Positions 1-6,095 of a DNA stretch of 6,180 nucleotides are shown here, one piece after another. The stretch's first letter is position 1. Every line of letters starts with the position of its first letter. Location: NCBI GenBank assembly GCA_022425585.1, contig JAKMFF010000149.1, positions 1-6,180 of the forward strand, read 5' to 3'. The notes below the pieces were generated by a model. It saw only the letters and a program-made list of their open reading frames with translations, was not told where the DNA came from and did not search any database. The stretch is from Candidatus Poseidoniaceae archaeon (GTDB lineage Archaea > Thermoplasmatota > Poseidoniia > Poseidoniales > Poseidoniaceae). A program made the translations under genes and the position numbers.

Positions 1-568
1 GATCACAAGCGACCTCAGGCCAAGCTTCGCATAGTAAATCTAGGCCCTTGAATGCTGCTTTACTTCGGTTTTTATCGCTTGATCTCAACTCATTGTGAAT
101 TATTATGTCAACACCTGAAGGAAACACCGGAGCTGAGAATGAAAGGGCATCACTAGCGGCTTTTCTAACCGAGAGATCACCATCATCAAGCAAAACTGAC
201 AACCAATCAAACAATTCATCTGATTTTTGAGTCGCAACCTCTGGTAGGGCTTTGAGTGAAGAGACACGTATTTCAGGTTCATCATCCTCAAGCCCGAGCA
301 ATAATGCCTTGTGTGCTTCATTAGCCCTTACACCCTTAATTCTAGTTAGAGCCATAATGCCATCTTTTCGTGTAAGATGATAATCCTTGGAGCGCCAAGG
401 AATCTTACATTCATCTATCGCCCCCATGGCCAAAGGAATGATATCTTGGTCAGGAATTGCCATCCAAGGACCCTGTTCTGTTTCGATATATTGCTTCTTG
501 GATTTAGACCTAGTAACATTGAGAGGTTTACCAGTACGAGGGTCTCTGGCAATGTACTCTTTACTCAC
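1..568 (-). CDS. HEAT-repeat protein, N-terminal part (runs off left edge)
   Basis: The reading frame is open from a GTG at 566-568 to the left edge, giving 189 residues of an incomplete protein. Residues 1 to about 70 are a basic, non-repeat N-terminal region (VSKEYIARDPRTGKPLNVT...) that I do not recognise. From about residue 70 onward there are paired amphipathic helices of HEAT/PBS-lyase type: one unit around 88-112 (GLEDDEPEIRVSSLKALPEV), one around 122-147 (LLDDGDLSVRKAASDAL) and a third starting near 158. The D-x-x-x-x-VR-x-x-A pattern is typical of these repeats, which form superhelical protein-binding scaffolds. The start is supported by a GGGGGAG ribosome-binding site 5 nt upstream; no other start codon lies between the GTG and the upstream in-frame TAA. 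No signal peptide or membrane segment is seen, so it is probably cytoplasmic. It is transcribed divergently from the DUF2240 gene. The partner is unknown, and the repeat assignment is firmer than any role. Confidence 0.8.
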   Translation of the reverse strand, partial: MSKEYIARDPRTGKPLNVTRSKSKKQYIETEQGPWMAIPDQDIIPLAMGAIDECKIPWRSKDYHLTRKDGIMALTRIKGVRANEAHKALLLGLEDDEPEIRVSSLKALPEVATQKSDELFDWLSVLLDDGDLSVRKAASDALSFSAPVFPSGVDIIIHNELRSSDKNRSKAAFKGLDLLCEAWPEVACD

Positions 569-573
569 AACAA

Positions 574-580
574 CTCCCCC
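574..580 (-). promoter_or_regulatory. Ribosome-binding site of the HEAT-repeat gene
   Basis: GGGGGAG on the minus strand ends 5 nt before the GTG start at 566-568. It is a good purine-rich Shine-Dalgarno match and fixes a non-ATG start for the HEAT-repeat gene. Confidence 0.6.
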
Positions 581-633
581 GCGACCTGTGCAAGAGGACT
601 GATGACATGAACCTGTTGATTAATTAAGAAAAA

Positions 634-653
634 TTTCAACAATTAGATTGAAA
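634..653. repeat. Short inverted repeat upstream of the DUF2240 gene (possible operator)
   Basis: TTTCAA at 634-639 and TTGAAA at 648-653 are perfect inverted copies with an 8-nt spacer, giving 14-bp centre-to-centre spacing. An overlapping second pair, TGTTGA at 614-619 and TCAACA at 636-641, flanks the TTAATTAA element. Such dyads next to a start could bind a dimeric regulator. However, 6-bp arms in AT-rich DNA also arise by chance, so this is weak evidence. Confidence 0.25.
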
Positions 654-667
654 AGGTTTTGACTACT

Positions 668-1255
668 GTGGAGTATGTGACCGATGAAGATTATGAAGAT
701 ATTCGTCGAGTCATAGCACTATGCTTTCGAGGCATCAAAAAAATGTCCGACATAGACTTAGAACGTGTTTTATCATTTGATATGGAATGGCTAAGCCCGG
801 ACCAATCTGAACAAGTAGTCAGTAAGTTAATGGAAACTGGATGGCTAATAGGCGATCGGGATGAACTGAGCCCCAATTTTGACATAAAAGATGTCTCAAC
901 CCCAATAGGTTGGTTTCCCAGGCCCTCTAGGCTGATGTCGCCTATTGATTTTGGCACAAGTACCACCGAAGAAGTTGACAACTCAAAATCTCAACCGGCT
1001 AAAGCAAAGCCAGAAAAGACTGTTGACGCAAAAGTACCTTTGCCAAGTAGCTCAACAGACCCTCGAAGTAAACTATCAAGCAGGTTGATGAAATATATAG
1101 CCCGTCAAACTAAAATTCCTGTGGAGGAAATTGAAAGAAGAGCAGAGCGTAAACAAAAGGCTCTAGGATATGCTACAATATGGCTATCCCTGGCATTAAT
1201 AGCGAGGGAACAGAATCTAGTGATGGAGCAAATTATTACGGCTTTATCAAGCTAA
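668..1255 (+). CDS. DUF2240 family archaeal protein
   Basis: The product is about 195 residues and matches my recollection of the archaeal DUF2240 family (numbers below count from a possible TTG start at 659). The N-terminal helical domain holds DYEDIRRVIALCF (11-23) and the family-like segment WLSPDQSEQVVSKLMETGWL (44-63). A DELSPNFD stretch and a proline/aromatic IGWFPRP segment follow. Residues 95-137 are a polar, lysine- and serine-rich linker of low complexity. The C-terminal helical part (about 138-198) includes IPVEEIERRAERKQK and ALIAREQNL, the usual end of the family. The function of DUF2240 is unknown; the first domain has a winged-helix-like feel, but that is a guess. I prefer the GTG at 668 because AAGGT at 653-657 sits about 10 nt upstream. 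TTG at 659 (three residues longer) and GTG at 677 are alternatives. The 3' end overlaps the opposing MMPL gene by 9 bp. Confidence 0.8.
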   Translation: MEYVTDEDYEDIRRVIALCFRGIKKMSDIDLERVLSFDMEWLSPDQSEQVVSKLMETGWLIGDRDELSPNFDIKDVSTPIGWFPRPSRLMSPIDFGTSTTEEVDNSKSQPAKAKPEKTVDAKVPLPSSSTDPRSKLSSRLMKYIARQTKIPVEEIERRAERKQKALGYATIWLSLALIAREQNLVMEQIITALSS

Positions 1256-3850
1256 GTCATCTAGTTGCGGTTCGAACTCTTTCTCAATAACTTCTTCTTC
1301 CTTACTTCGTGCTGATAGTTCCATAAGTACCGGTAATAACACTAGAGCAAGTACTAAAGAAAACACAACAGTAATTGCGGTAATTAATCCGAAATCTTGG
1401 ATAATCGGCATTGGTGACAATAACAACACCATAAATCCAAGAGAAGTCGTGATTGCACTCATTATCAAAGCCACTCCAGTTGTTGATAATGAGGCTCTAA
1501 GTGCGTCCCAATGATTGTTACGACGCTTTAATTCGACTTCGAATCGTCGCCACATGTGGATTGAGTAGTCTATGCCAATACCCAAAGTAAGTGCCGTTAC
1601 CATTACGGTCAATACATTCCATTTAAGACCGATTACTGCCATAGAACCAACAACCCAAAGGGATGCGATACCGACAGGGAATAGAATAACTATAGCAGGC
1701 ATAATCCTTCTAGTTAACAAGAATAACACCAAAAATGATACTGCGAGTGAAATTAATGTTGATTCTATTTGTGATGATGATAGCCCTTCTAGGACCGACT
1801 GAAGCATAGCTAAATCACCAGTTACATACAAATTGGCATTGTTCGCAAGATTAAATCTTAAAGTCCCTGATTTATCTACATCACCGAGCATATTTTCAAA
1901 TTCTTTGACTACTTTTTCTGATTCTGCTGAAGTAGTTGCCTCGACTCTTATTTCATTTCTGAGATAAACTATTTCACCATCTTCCAAATAAACACTGTTA
2001 CTTATTCTGTCAGACCATGTTTCACCGCTTAGTGCATCGGCAATTGTTTCATTTGATGATAATGATTCAAAGGCAGCTGCTAGATTGCAAGGGAAATCAT
2101 AATCCTTGACGTAAACACCACCATCTTGGAATACCTCTAAGTTATGTTCATCACCAAATGATGAATCTCTTAGAACAGCATCCCGTAATATTACATATGG
2201 ACCCTCGTATGATGGAGATGGAAAGGTTCCATCCGTTCCTACAACATCATGATTTGATTCTAAATCCCCATGTAAACCTCTTAATTCAGTTAGCAAATCA
2301 GCATCGGCGGTGATTTTATCATTGCCATCAGAGGGTTCGAATAGAACATAGATTAACTTCCAACCAGCACTATCATAATTATCAGACAGGTCATCTCTTA
2401 CATCCATTATTTCCATATCTGGATCAACGAAATCTCCAAGATCAAAATTGGTCTCAAGTGATGCTGCGCCAAATATAGAAGCACCAGAAAGAAATACTAC
2501 TACTAGAAAAATACCAACTTGCTGTTTCTGTTGGACTTTCACTAAATTATTGGTTAGAATGGGCATGGTGAAGGCTCGGGATTCGCTTGACCTAGGTTTA
2601 CTGTTGAAGAATACATGCAGTGCCCCAACCACAACCGTTGAAGTGATAAATGCGCACACAACACCCATTGCTAAAGCAATACCAAACGTTGTCAGCGGCG
2701 GTAGAGGAGAGATTATATTAGCCAAAAATGCTGCTACAGTGGTTATTACCGCTAGAGAAAGCGGCACTGATAATTTAGCACAAGCTCGAAGCCAAGATTC
2801 CGCTGGGTCCGGGTATTGCTCTCTTAGAGCACTATTGGCTCTCTGAAGATGTATGGCGTAATCAATTCCAAGACCAAGAACCAAAGGTGCAACCGCCACC
2901 TCTAAAGCCGAAAATTCTACTGCAAATAGATTTAGTAACCCGTAGGTCCAAATGAGTGCACAAGACAATCCAACAAGCGGGAAGGTTACATCTCTTGCAG
3001 ATCTAAAGGTAAAGATTAGTAAGACCACTACTACTAACATAGCAAGCCCAACTAGCAGAGCCACGTTATCCAGTGTTCTACTATCGATATCATGCGATAA
3101 CAAGTCTAGTGATACAACGCCATACTCAAGGGATGATTCTGCTGATATTTCATCTAACAATTTGCGAATTTCTACTTGTATTTCCTTCCGCTCCATCTCA
3201 CTCAATTCGGGGTCGATTTCCAAAACCCACAGTGTCGAAGACGCTAGAGGAGTTCCATCACCTTCACCTGTGGATAGATAGTCACATGTTGGATTGATAT
3301 CGAGGTCTTTGTTGAGTAATGCAGACGAAGCATATGTTGCGGCAGAGAGAAATTGGTCATCGCTGGTAAGCCTACATTCAACATCGTCTGCTGCAATCAA
3401 GTCAATCAATTGATTCCAAGTACTAACATTATCCAGTAACACACCATTCGCTTCCTCATCTAGGGCTGTTTGAAGAATACTAGGAGTAGTGGTCCAGACC
3501 ACAACACCTTTGTCTGATTCAGTTGACAAATTTTCGATGGCTCTTAGATGAACATACATGGACTTTATATTATCCAAAGACAAAATATTCTGTCCATCAT
3601 CGGATGAAACATCGATAAACATCGGCCGGGTCTCATTTGGAAAGTTCTCGTGAATTCTTTCATGAGCAGTCTTCGCACTGGAATCTGGGGTAAAGGCATC
3701 CAAATCGGTATTGAAACTCGGCGGCGAAGTTGCTAAGTTACCTAACAGCACAACTGTGATAAGCAAAGTAACGATAATTATGGGGACAGAAAGTTTCCTA
3801 AATTTACCAGAAAAACCAGCCATGGACTCCTCGAGTTTCATGGTGTCCAT
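1247..3850 (-). CDS. MMPL/RND-superfamily membrane transporter (predicted exporter, COG1033-like)
   Basis: This 867-residue polytopic protein has the two-fold internal repeat of the RND/MMPL superfamily. Each half has one helix (about 21-39 and 445-463), a large extracytoplasmic domain (about 40-260 and 466-695), then five helices (about 262-412 and 697-842), giving 12 TM segments. The hallmark motif occurs in each half in TM4: GLGIDYAIH (326-334) and GIGIDYSIH (757-765). D330 and D761 are the likely proton-relay residues. The C-terminus is a short acidic cytoplasmic tail. Family members export lipids or other hydrophobic cargo using the ion gradient; the substrate here cannot be read from sequence. 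All four N-glycosylation sequons (N72, N107, N141, N600) fall in the extracytoplasmic domains, which fits the topology. The start is uncertain. ATG 3850 has no clear ribosome-binding site, while ATG 3823 (residue 10) follows GAGGAG by 3 nt and also leaves a complete first helix. The gene is divergent from rpoL and convergent with the DUF2240 gene. Confidence 0.93.
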   Translation of the reverse strand: MDTMKLEESMAGFSGKFRKLSVPIIIVTLLITVVLLGNLATSPPSFNTDLDAFTPDSSAKTAHERIHENFPNETRPMFIDVSSDDGQNILSLDNIKSMYVHLRAIENLSTESDKGVVVWTTTPSILQTALDEEANGVLLDNVSTWNQLIDLIAADDVECRLTSDDQFLSAATYASSALLNKDLDINPTCDYLSTGEGDGTPLASSTLWVLEIDPELSEMERKEIQVEIRKLLDEISAESSLEYGVVSLDLLSHDIDSRTLDNVALLVGLAMLVVVVLLIFTFRSARDVTFPLVGLSCALIWTYGLLNLFAVEFSALEVAVAPLVLGLGIDYAIHLQRANSALREQYPDPAESWLRACAKLSVPLSLAVITTVAAFLANIISPLPPLTTFGIALAMGVVCAFITSTVVVGALHVFFNSKPRSSESRAFTMPILTNNLVKVQQKQQVGIFLVVVFLSGASIFGAASLETNFDLGDFVDPDMEIMDVRDDLSDNYDSAGWKLIYVLFEPSDGNDKITADADLLTELRGLHGDLESNHDVVGTDGTFPSPSYEGPYVILRDAVLRDSSFGDEHNLEVFQDGGVYVKDYDFPCNLAAAFESLSSNETIADALSGETWSDRISNSVYLEDGEIVYLRNEIRVEATTSAESEKVVKEFENMLGDVDKSGTLRFNLANNANLYVTGDLAMLQSVLEGLSSSQIESTLISLAVSFLVLFLLTRRIMPAIVILFPVGIASLWVVGSMAVIGLKWNVLTVMVTALTLGIGIDYSIHMWRRFEVELKRRNNHWDALRASLSTTGVALIMSAITTSLGFMVLLLSPMPIIQDFGLITAITVVFSLVLALVLLPVLMELSARSKEEEVIEKEFEPQLDDLA

Positions 3851-3860
3851 ACGGTGTCCA
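3842..3860. repeat. 11-bp-period direct repeat across the MMPL start codon
   Basis: GGTGTCCA occurs at 3842-3849 and again at 3853-3860. On the minus strand this reads TGGACACC-gtA-TGGACACC, so the annotated ATG lies inside the second copy. It looks like a small local tandem duplication at the start of the MMPL gene and adds to the uncertainty over which ATG is used. Confidence 0.5.
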
Positions 3861-3972
3861 CAGAGATTAGGTAAAAAAGCAAGGCGGTTATTAGATTATT
3901 AAAAGGCTTAAAATCAAGGATTCTTATGGGACAAGGTTCAAAACAAGATGGCTTTTCGGATGGGTGTTCGTC
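3851..3972. promoter_or_regulatory. Divergent intergenic promoter region (MMPL / rpoL)
   Basis: This 122-bp spacer separates the divergent MMPL and rpoL genes. On the minus strand TTTTAATA (3904-3897) is a reasonable archaeal TATA box. Transcription would start near 3873, with a leader of about 23 nt before the MMPL ATG. On the plus strand CTTAAAAT (3907-3914) could serve rpoL, with a start near 3937; TATTAAAA at 3897-3904 could instead start a transcript near 3926. The positions fit archaeal promoter spacing, but the boxes are inferred by eye. The part from 3926 onward may hold a short upstream ORF. Confidence 0.4.
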
Positions 3973-4012
3973 ATGCCAGTTAAGGTACTTATCAAGGAAA
4001 AAAATGAGCTGA
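3926..4012 (+). CDS. Possible 28-codon upstream ORF overlapping the rpoL start
   Basis: An ATG at 3926 is preceded by AAGGA (3916-3920) at 5 nt spacing, a better ribosome-binding site than rpoL has. It opens a frame of 28 codons ending at TGA 4010-4012, 40 nt inside rpoL and in another frame. The peptide begins MGQGSKQDGFSDGCSSCQ and carries two cysteines two residues apart. I do not recognise it as a known protein. It could be a leader peptide affecting rpoL translation, a small protein, or a chance ORF. Chance is the default explanation given the length. Confidence 0.2.
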   Translation: MGQGSKQDGFSDGCSSCQLRYLSRKKMS

Positions 4013-4230
4013 GACTGAGAGTAGTCGGTGAAAGCCACACCAGTTTGCAAATGCTTAGAGAGCGATTAAACAAACACAAAGACATCGAGTATGCAAATTA
4101 CTTCCCAGGACATCCTGAATTGGATGACCCTGAATTCTATATTCGCACTGCATCTAAGAAGGCTGCAGATAAAGTTTTGAACGATTTAGTCAGTTCTATC
4201 GCTAAAGAATTTGCCGATGCAAAGCTTTGA
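3973..4230 (+). CDS. rpoL: DNA-directed RNA polymerase subunit L (Rpo11)
   Basis: This 85-residue protein matches archaeal RpoL, the homologue of eukaryotic Rpb11/RPAC2. It pairs with subunit D (Rpo3) as the assembly platform of RNA polymerase, equivalent to one half of the bacterial alpha dimer. Visible family features are the N-terminal strand pair (VKVLIKEKNELRLRVVGE), the helix motif HTSLQMLRERL (22-32, usually HTLxNxLRExL) and HPELDDPEFYIRT (47-59). A C-terminal amphipathic helix carries the dimer contact. The length is normal for the family. The usual asparagine of the helix motif is replaced (LQM), a minor deviation. I chose ATG 3973 because family members start directly with the first strand. 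GTG 3964 would add three residues. The ribosome-binding site is weak (GGTG at 3963-3966, 6 nt upstream). truD follows after 11 nt, so the two genes are probably cotranscribed. Confidence 0.93.
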   Translation: MPVKVLIKEKNELRLRVVGESHTSLQMLRERLNKHKDIEYANYFPGHPELDDPEFYIRTASKKAADKVLNDLVSSIAKEFADAKL

Positions 4231-4241
4231 AGGCGATATAA

Positions 4242-5642
4242 ATGACTAGTTTAGATCCTGTGGCTAAAGCCATAGGACTCGAAGGTTATGCAACCAAATC
4301 TACCGGAATAGGTGGAGTGTTAAAGGCCCGAGTGTCAGATTTTAGGGTTGATGAAGTTGCAACACCTCTAGCCTTAGATTCACGTGGTCGGTTCACCGTG
4401 GCCAGAGTTACTTTGACTAATTGGGAAACCAATAAATTTTGCAACAATTTATCTAAGCGGTTGGGTATCTCAAGAAATCGGATATTTTTTGCCGGAACAA
4501 AGGACAAGCGTGCTATAACTCAACAAACTTTCGTCATTGACGCCACCCAACAAAAAGTCGCCCAAGTCGAAATACCTGATGTAGAAATCGAGATATTAGG
4601 TAGAACTCACCAAAAGATAGGTTTTGGCAATCACCGTGGAAACCGATTTACTATTGTTGTTAGAGGATGTAGCCACCAAGATGGCACACCGATGAGTGAG
4701 CAAGAAGCATTAGAAGAAGTTGATAACATAAGGAGCAGATTAGTTGCTTCTGTTGGTGAGGGATTATTCCCCAATTGGGTTGGACCACAACGGTTTGGTT
4801 CAGGTAGGCCGGTTACCGCTGAAGTTGGGAAGCATGTGCTGAATGGTGATTTTAAGATGGCAACTATAACTTATTTGTCTATGAAAGGATATGAAGAGAA
4901 TGCTGACGTTGCTGATTTTAGAGCCTACATAAGAGAGCATGGACCAGTAAAAGAGGCCTTAGATTTGGCCCCAAAATGGCTTGGTTTTGAAAGAAGAATG
5001 CTTGAGCACCTAATCGACAAACCTAATGATTATCTTGGGGCTTTTAGAAAATTACCTAACAACCTACAATTGATGACCATTCATGCGGCTCAATCCATAA
5101 TTTTCAATAAATCACTTCACCAAAGGATTACCTCTGGACTGCCAATTTCAGTACCAGTTTCTGGTGATTTAGTGGGTAGAGTTGATGAAAAGGGTCAACT
5201 GGATGTAGCAAGTTGTGTTACCGTTGATGAACGTACCTTACCTAGAATTACTAGAAATTGTCAACTGGGCAGGTTAGTAACAACTGGCCCTTTACCAGGA
5301 AGTGAAATGTATACCTCGTCGGGGAAAACTGGGGAGATTGAACTAGGCGCAATTACTGATTATGGACTAGACCAAATCGATTGGCAAGTTGAAGAAATAC
5401 CCCGCTTATCATCAAAGGGAACGCGTAGGGCTTTAGTGACAAGTTATCAAGAGTTATTTGTCGATGTTGTACCTATTGCTCTTGATGAGTCATTAGGAGA
5501 GAAATGGCAACAAGGACCTAAAGAAAACAGTCGTTGGCACCCTGAAGGAGCATGTTTAAGATTTAGATTCACATTATCTTCAGGGAGTTATGCTACAACT
5601 CTCCTTAGAGAGTTTATGCAATGTCCTTTGAATCAGTTGTGA
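4242..5642 (+). CDS. truD: tRNA pseudouridine(13) synthase TruD (archaeal/Pus7-type)
   Basis: This 466-residue enzyme isomerises uridine to pseudouridine in tRNA, classically at position 13; eukaryotic Pus7 relatives also modify other RNAs. The N-terminus (DPVAKAIGLEGY...GIGGVLKARVSDFRVDEV) is the archaeal form. The catalytic motif FFAGTKDKRAITQQ places the nucleophilic aspartate at D88. The second conserved block, NWVGPQRFGSGRP, is at 178-190, and LPGSEMY plus SGKTGE lie around 351-365. The C-terminal FTLSSGSYATTLLREFM (443-459) is the end of the catalytic fold. The region between about 190 and 350 corresponds to the family-specific TRUD insertion domain. The length fits archaeal members and no key residue is missing. 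AAGG at 4230-4233, overlapping the rpoL stop codon, lies 8 nt before the ATG and suggests translational coupling. The gene converges directly on ef1b: its TGA ends at 5642 and the ef1b stop begins at 5643. Confidence 0.96.
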   Translation: MTSLDPVAKAIGLEGYATKSTGIGGVLKARVSDFRVDEVATPLALDSRGRFTVARVTLTNWETNKFCNNLSKRLGISRNRIFFAGTKDKRAITQQTFVIDATQQKVAQVEIPDVEIEILGRTHQKIGFGNHRGNRFTIVVRGCSHQDGTPMSEQEALEEVDNIRSRLVASVGEGLFPNWVGPQRFGSGRPVTAEVGKHVLNGDFKMATITYLSMKGYEENADVADFRAYIREHGPVKEALDLAPKWLGFERRMLEHLIDKPNDYLGAFRKLPNNLQLMTIHAAQSIIFNKSLHQRITSGLPISVPVSGDLVGRVDEKGQLDVASCVTVDERTLPRITRNCQLGRLVTTGPLPGSEMYTSSGKTGEIELGAITDYGLDQIDWQVEEIPRLSSKGTRRALVTSYQELFVDVVPIALDESLGEKWQQGPKENSRWHPEGACLRFRFTLSSGSYATTLLREFMQCPLNQL

Positions 5643-5915
5643 TCAAATAAGGCCCATTGAAAGAACTTCAATTTCACCGACGCCTGCTTTGGCAGACATC
5701 AATGCTTCGAATTCATCAGTAAGTCCCGGTCCATCATTCATAACGACATGAACCTGAACGAATTTTAATCCAAATGCAAGAGGTTTTACTTCAACTTGTT
5801 GAACATCATATACATCGTTAGCAAGGCCTTTGACGTAATCTGCAATTGCTTCAGGATTGACATCCTCTACATCTGAATCTGGATTTAGTTTGTAAGTCAT
5901 TACTACAAGTCCCAT
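5643..5915 (-). CDS. ef1b: Translation elongation factor 1-beta (aEF-1beta)
   Basis: This 90-residue protein has the size and sequence of archaeal EF-1beta, the nucleotide exchange factor that recycles aEF-1alpha from the GDP to the GTP form. It corresponds to the C-terminal catalytic domain of eukaryotic eEF1B-alpha and has an alpha-beta sandwich fold. Recognisable features are the first strand (MGLVVMTYKLNPDS), the family segment VEVKPLAFGLKFVQVHVVM (41-59) with the conserved AFGL at 47-50, the acidic turn NDGPG (60-64), and the closing strand GVGEIEVLSM. ATG 5915 is supported by a strong GAGGTG ribosome-binding site 5 nt upstream; an internal ATG at residue 6 has none and would remove most of strand 1. 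It is the last gene of a minus-strand cluster behind the zinc-ribbon gene, an arrangement I recall from other archaea. There is no spacer before the convergent truD, so any terminator must lie inside truD. Confidence 0.95.
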   Translation of the reverse strand: MGLVVMTYKLNPDSDVEDVNPEAIADYVKGLANDVYDVQQVEVKPLAFGLKFVQVHVVMNDGPGLTDEFEALMSAKAGVGEIEVLSMGLI

Positions 5916-5920
5916 AATAT

Positions 5921-5926
5921 CACCTC
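5921..5926 (-). promoter_or_regulatory. Ribosome-binding site of ef1b, overlapping the upstream stop codon
   Basis: GAGGTG followed by AT is a near-perfect anti-16S match, 5 nt before the ef1b ATG. Its first two bases are shared with the TGA stop (5925-5927) of the zinc-ribbon gene. This favours reinitiation or coupling between the two genes. Confidence 0.75.
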
Positions 5927-6095
5927 AGGGCCCTTGATAGCCACATTGTGTACAGTTGTATAGAACTCCTTGGTTTCTACATCTAGGACTTCTTCCGATT
6001 GATTCTTCATTACACCCAGGGCAAGGGAAGGAGGTTGACCCTTCCTCAACTAGCGGAACTCCGGATGATGTACAATTTACTGCTTTCTCACTCAT
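5925..6095 (-). CDS. HVO_2753-type small zinc-ribbon protein (two cysteines replaced)
   Basis: This 56-residue protein matches the small archaeal zinc-finger family typified by haloarchaeal HVO_2753, normally built from four CPxCG-like motifs that form two zinc sites. Here FPCPGCNEESIGR (23-35), the central RCRNQGVLYNC (38-48) and the closing CTQCGYQGP (48-56) are clear. The motif-1 pair reads C8-T-S-S11 and the motif-3 pair reads S36-P-R-C39, so each has serine in place of one expected cysteine. Motifs 2 (C25, C28) and 4 (C48, C51) are intact, which predicts one classic C4 zinc site and one degenerate site. The ATG at 6095 is supported by GAGG (6106-6103) 7 nt upstream, and it overlaps the TGA of the preceding gene as ATGA. 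The stop overlaps the ef1b ribosome-binding site. Linkage to ef1b suggests a translation-related role, but the function is not established by the sequence. Confidence 0.85.
   Translation of the reverse strand: MSEKAVNCTSSGVPLVEEGSTSFPCPGCNEESIGRSPRCRNQGVLYNCTQCGYQGP

Larger units (their letters stand above)
569..667. promoter_or_regulatory. Divergent intergenic promoter region (HEAT gene / DUF2240 gene)
   Basis: This 99-bp AT-rich spacer lies between two divergent start codons and must hold both promoters. The best TATA-like stretch is the palindromic TTAATTAA at 620-627. On the minus strand it would place a transcript start about 25 bp on, near 597, leaving a leader of about 30 nt before the HEAT gene GTG. 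On the plus strand it would place a start near 650, just upstream of the DUF2240 gene. Neither element is a strong match to the archaeal TTTAWATA box, so the assignment is positional inference. The spacer also contains two overlapping 6-bp inverted repeats. Confidence 0.4.

Noticed and set aside
103..602. ORFs of 71-77 codons on the plus strand (377-610, 387-602) and a 72-codon minus ORF at 103-321
   Set aside because: They are out-of-frame shadows of the HEAT-repeat gene, whose frame gives recognisable repeats and a good ribosome-binding site.
620..627. TTAATTAA palindrome as a specific regulatory site in itself
   Set aside because: An 8-bp AT-only palindrome is expected by chance in AT-rich spacers; I keep it only as a possible TATA-like element.
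691..981. 96-codon minus-strand ORF inside the DUF2240 gene
   Set aside because: It is antisense to a frame with clear family similarity; its serine-rich, featureless product fits a shadow ORF.
1572..3297. Plus-strand ORFs of 74-132 codons within the MMPL gene (1572-1802, 2448-2846, 2952-3281, 3073-3297)
   Set aside because: All lie antisense to conserved MMPL coding sequence, have S/T-rich compositions typical of the antisense of hydrophobic helices, and show no domain signal.
3711..4050. ORFs crossing the MMPL/rpoL spacer (plus 3711-3902, minus 3838-4050)
   Set aside because: They span the divergent start region, overlap real genes at both ends and encode nothing recognisable.
4286..4507. 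73-codon minus ORF inside truD
   Set aside because: It is antisense to the N-terminal catalytic region of TruD, which is intact and conserved.
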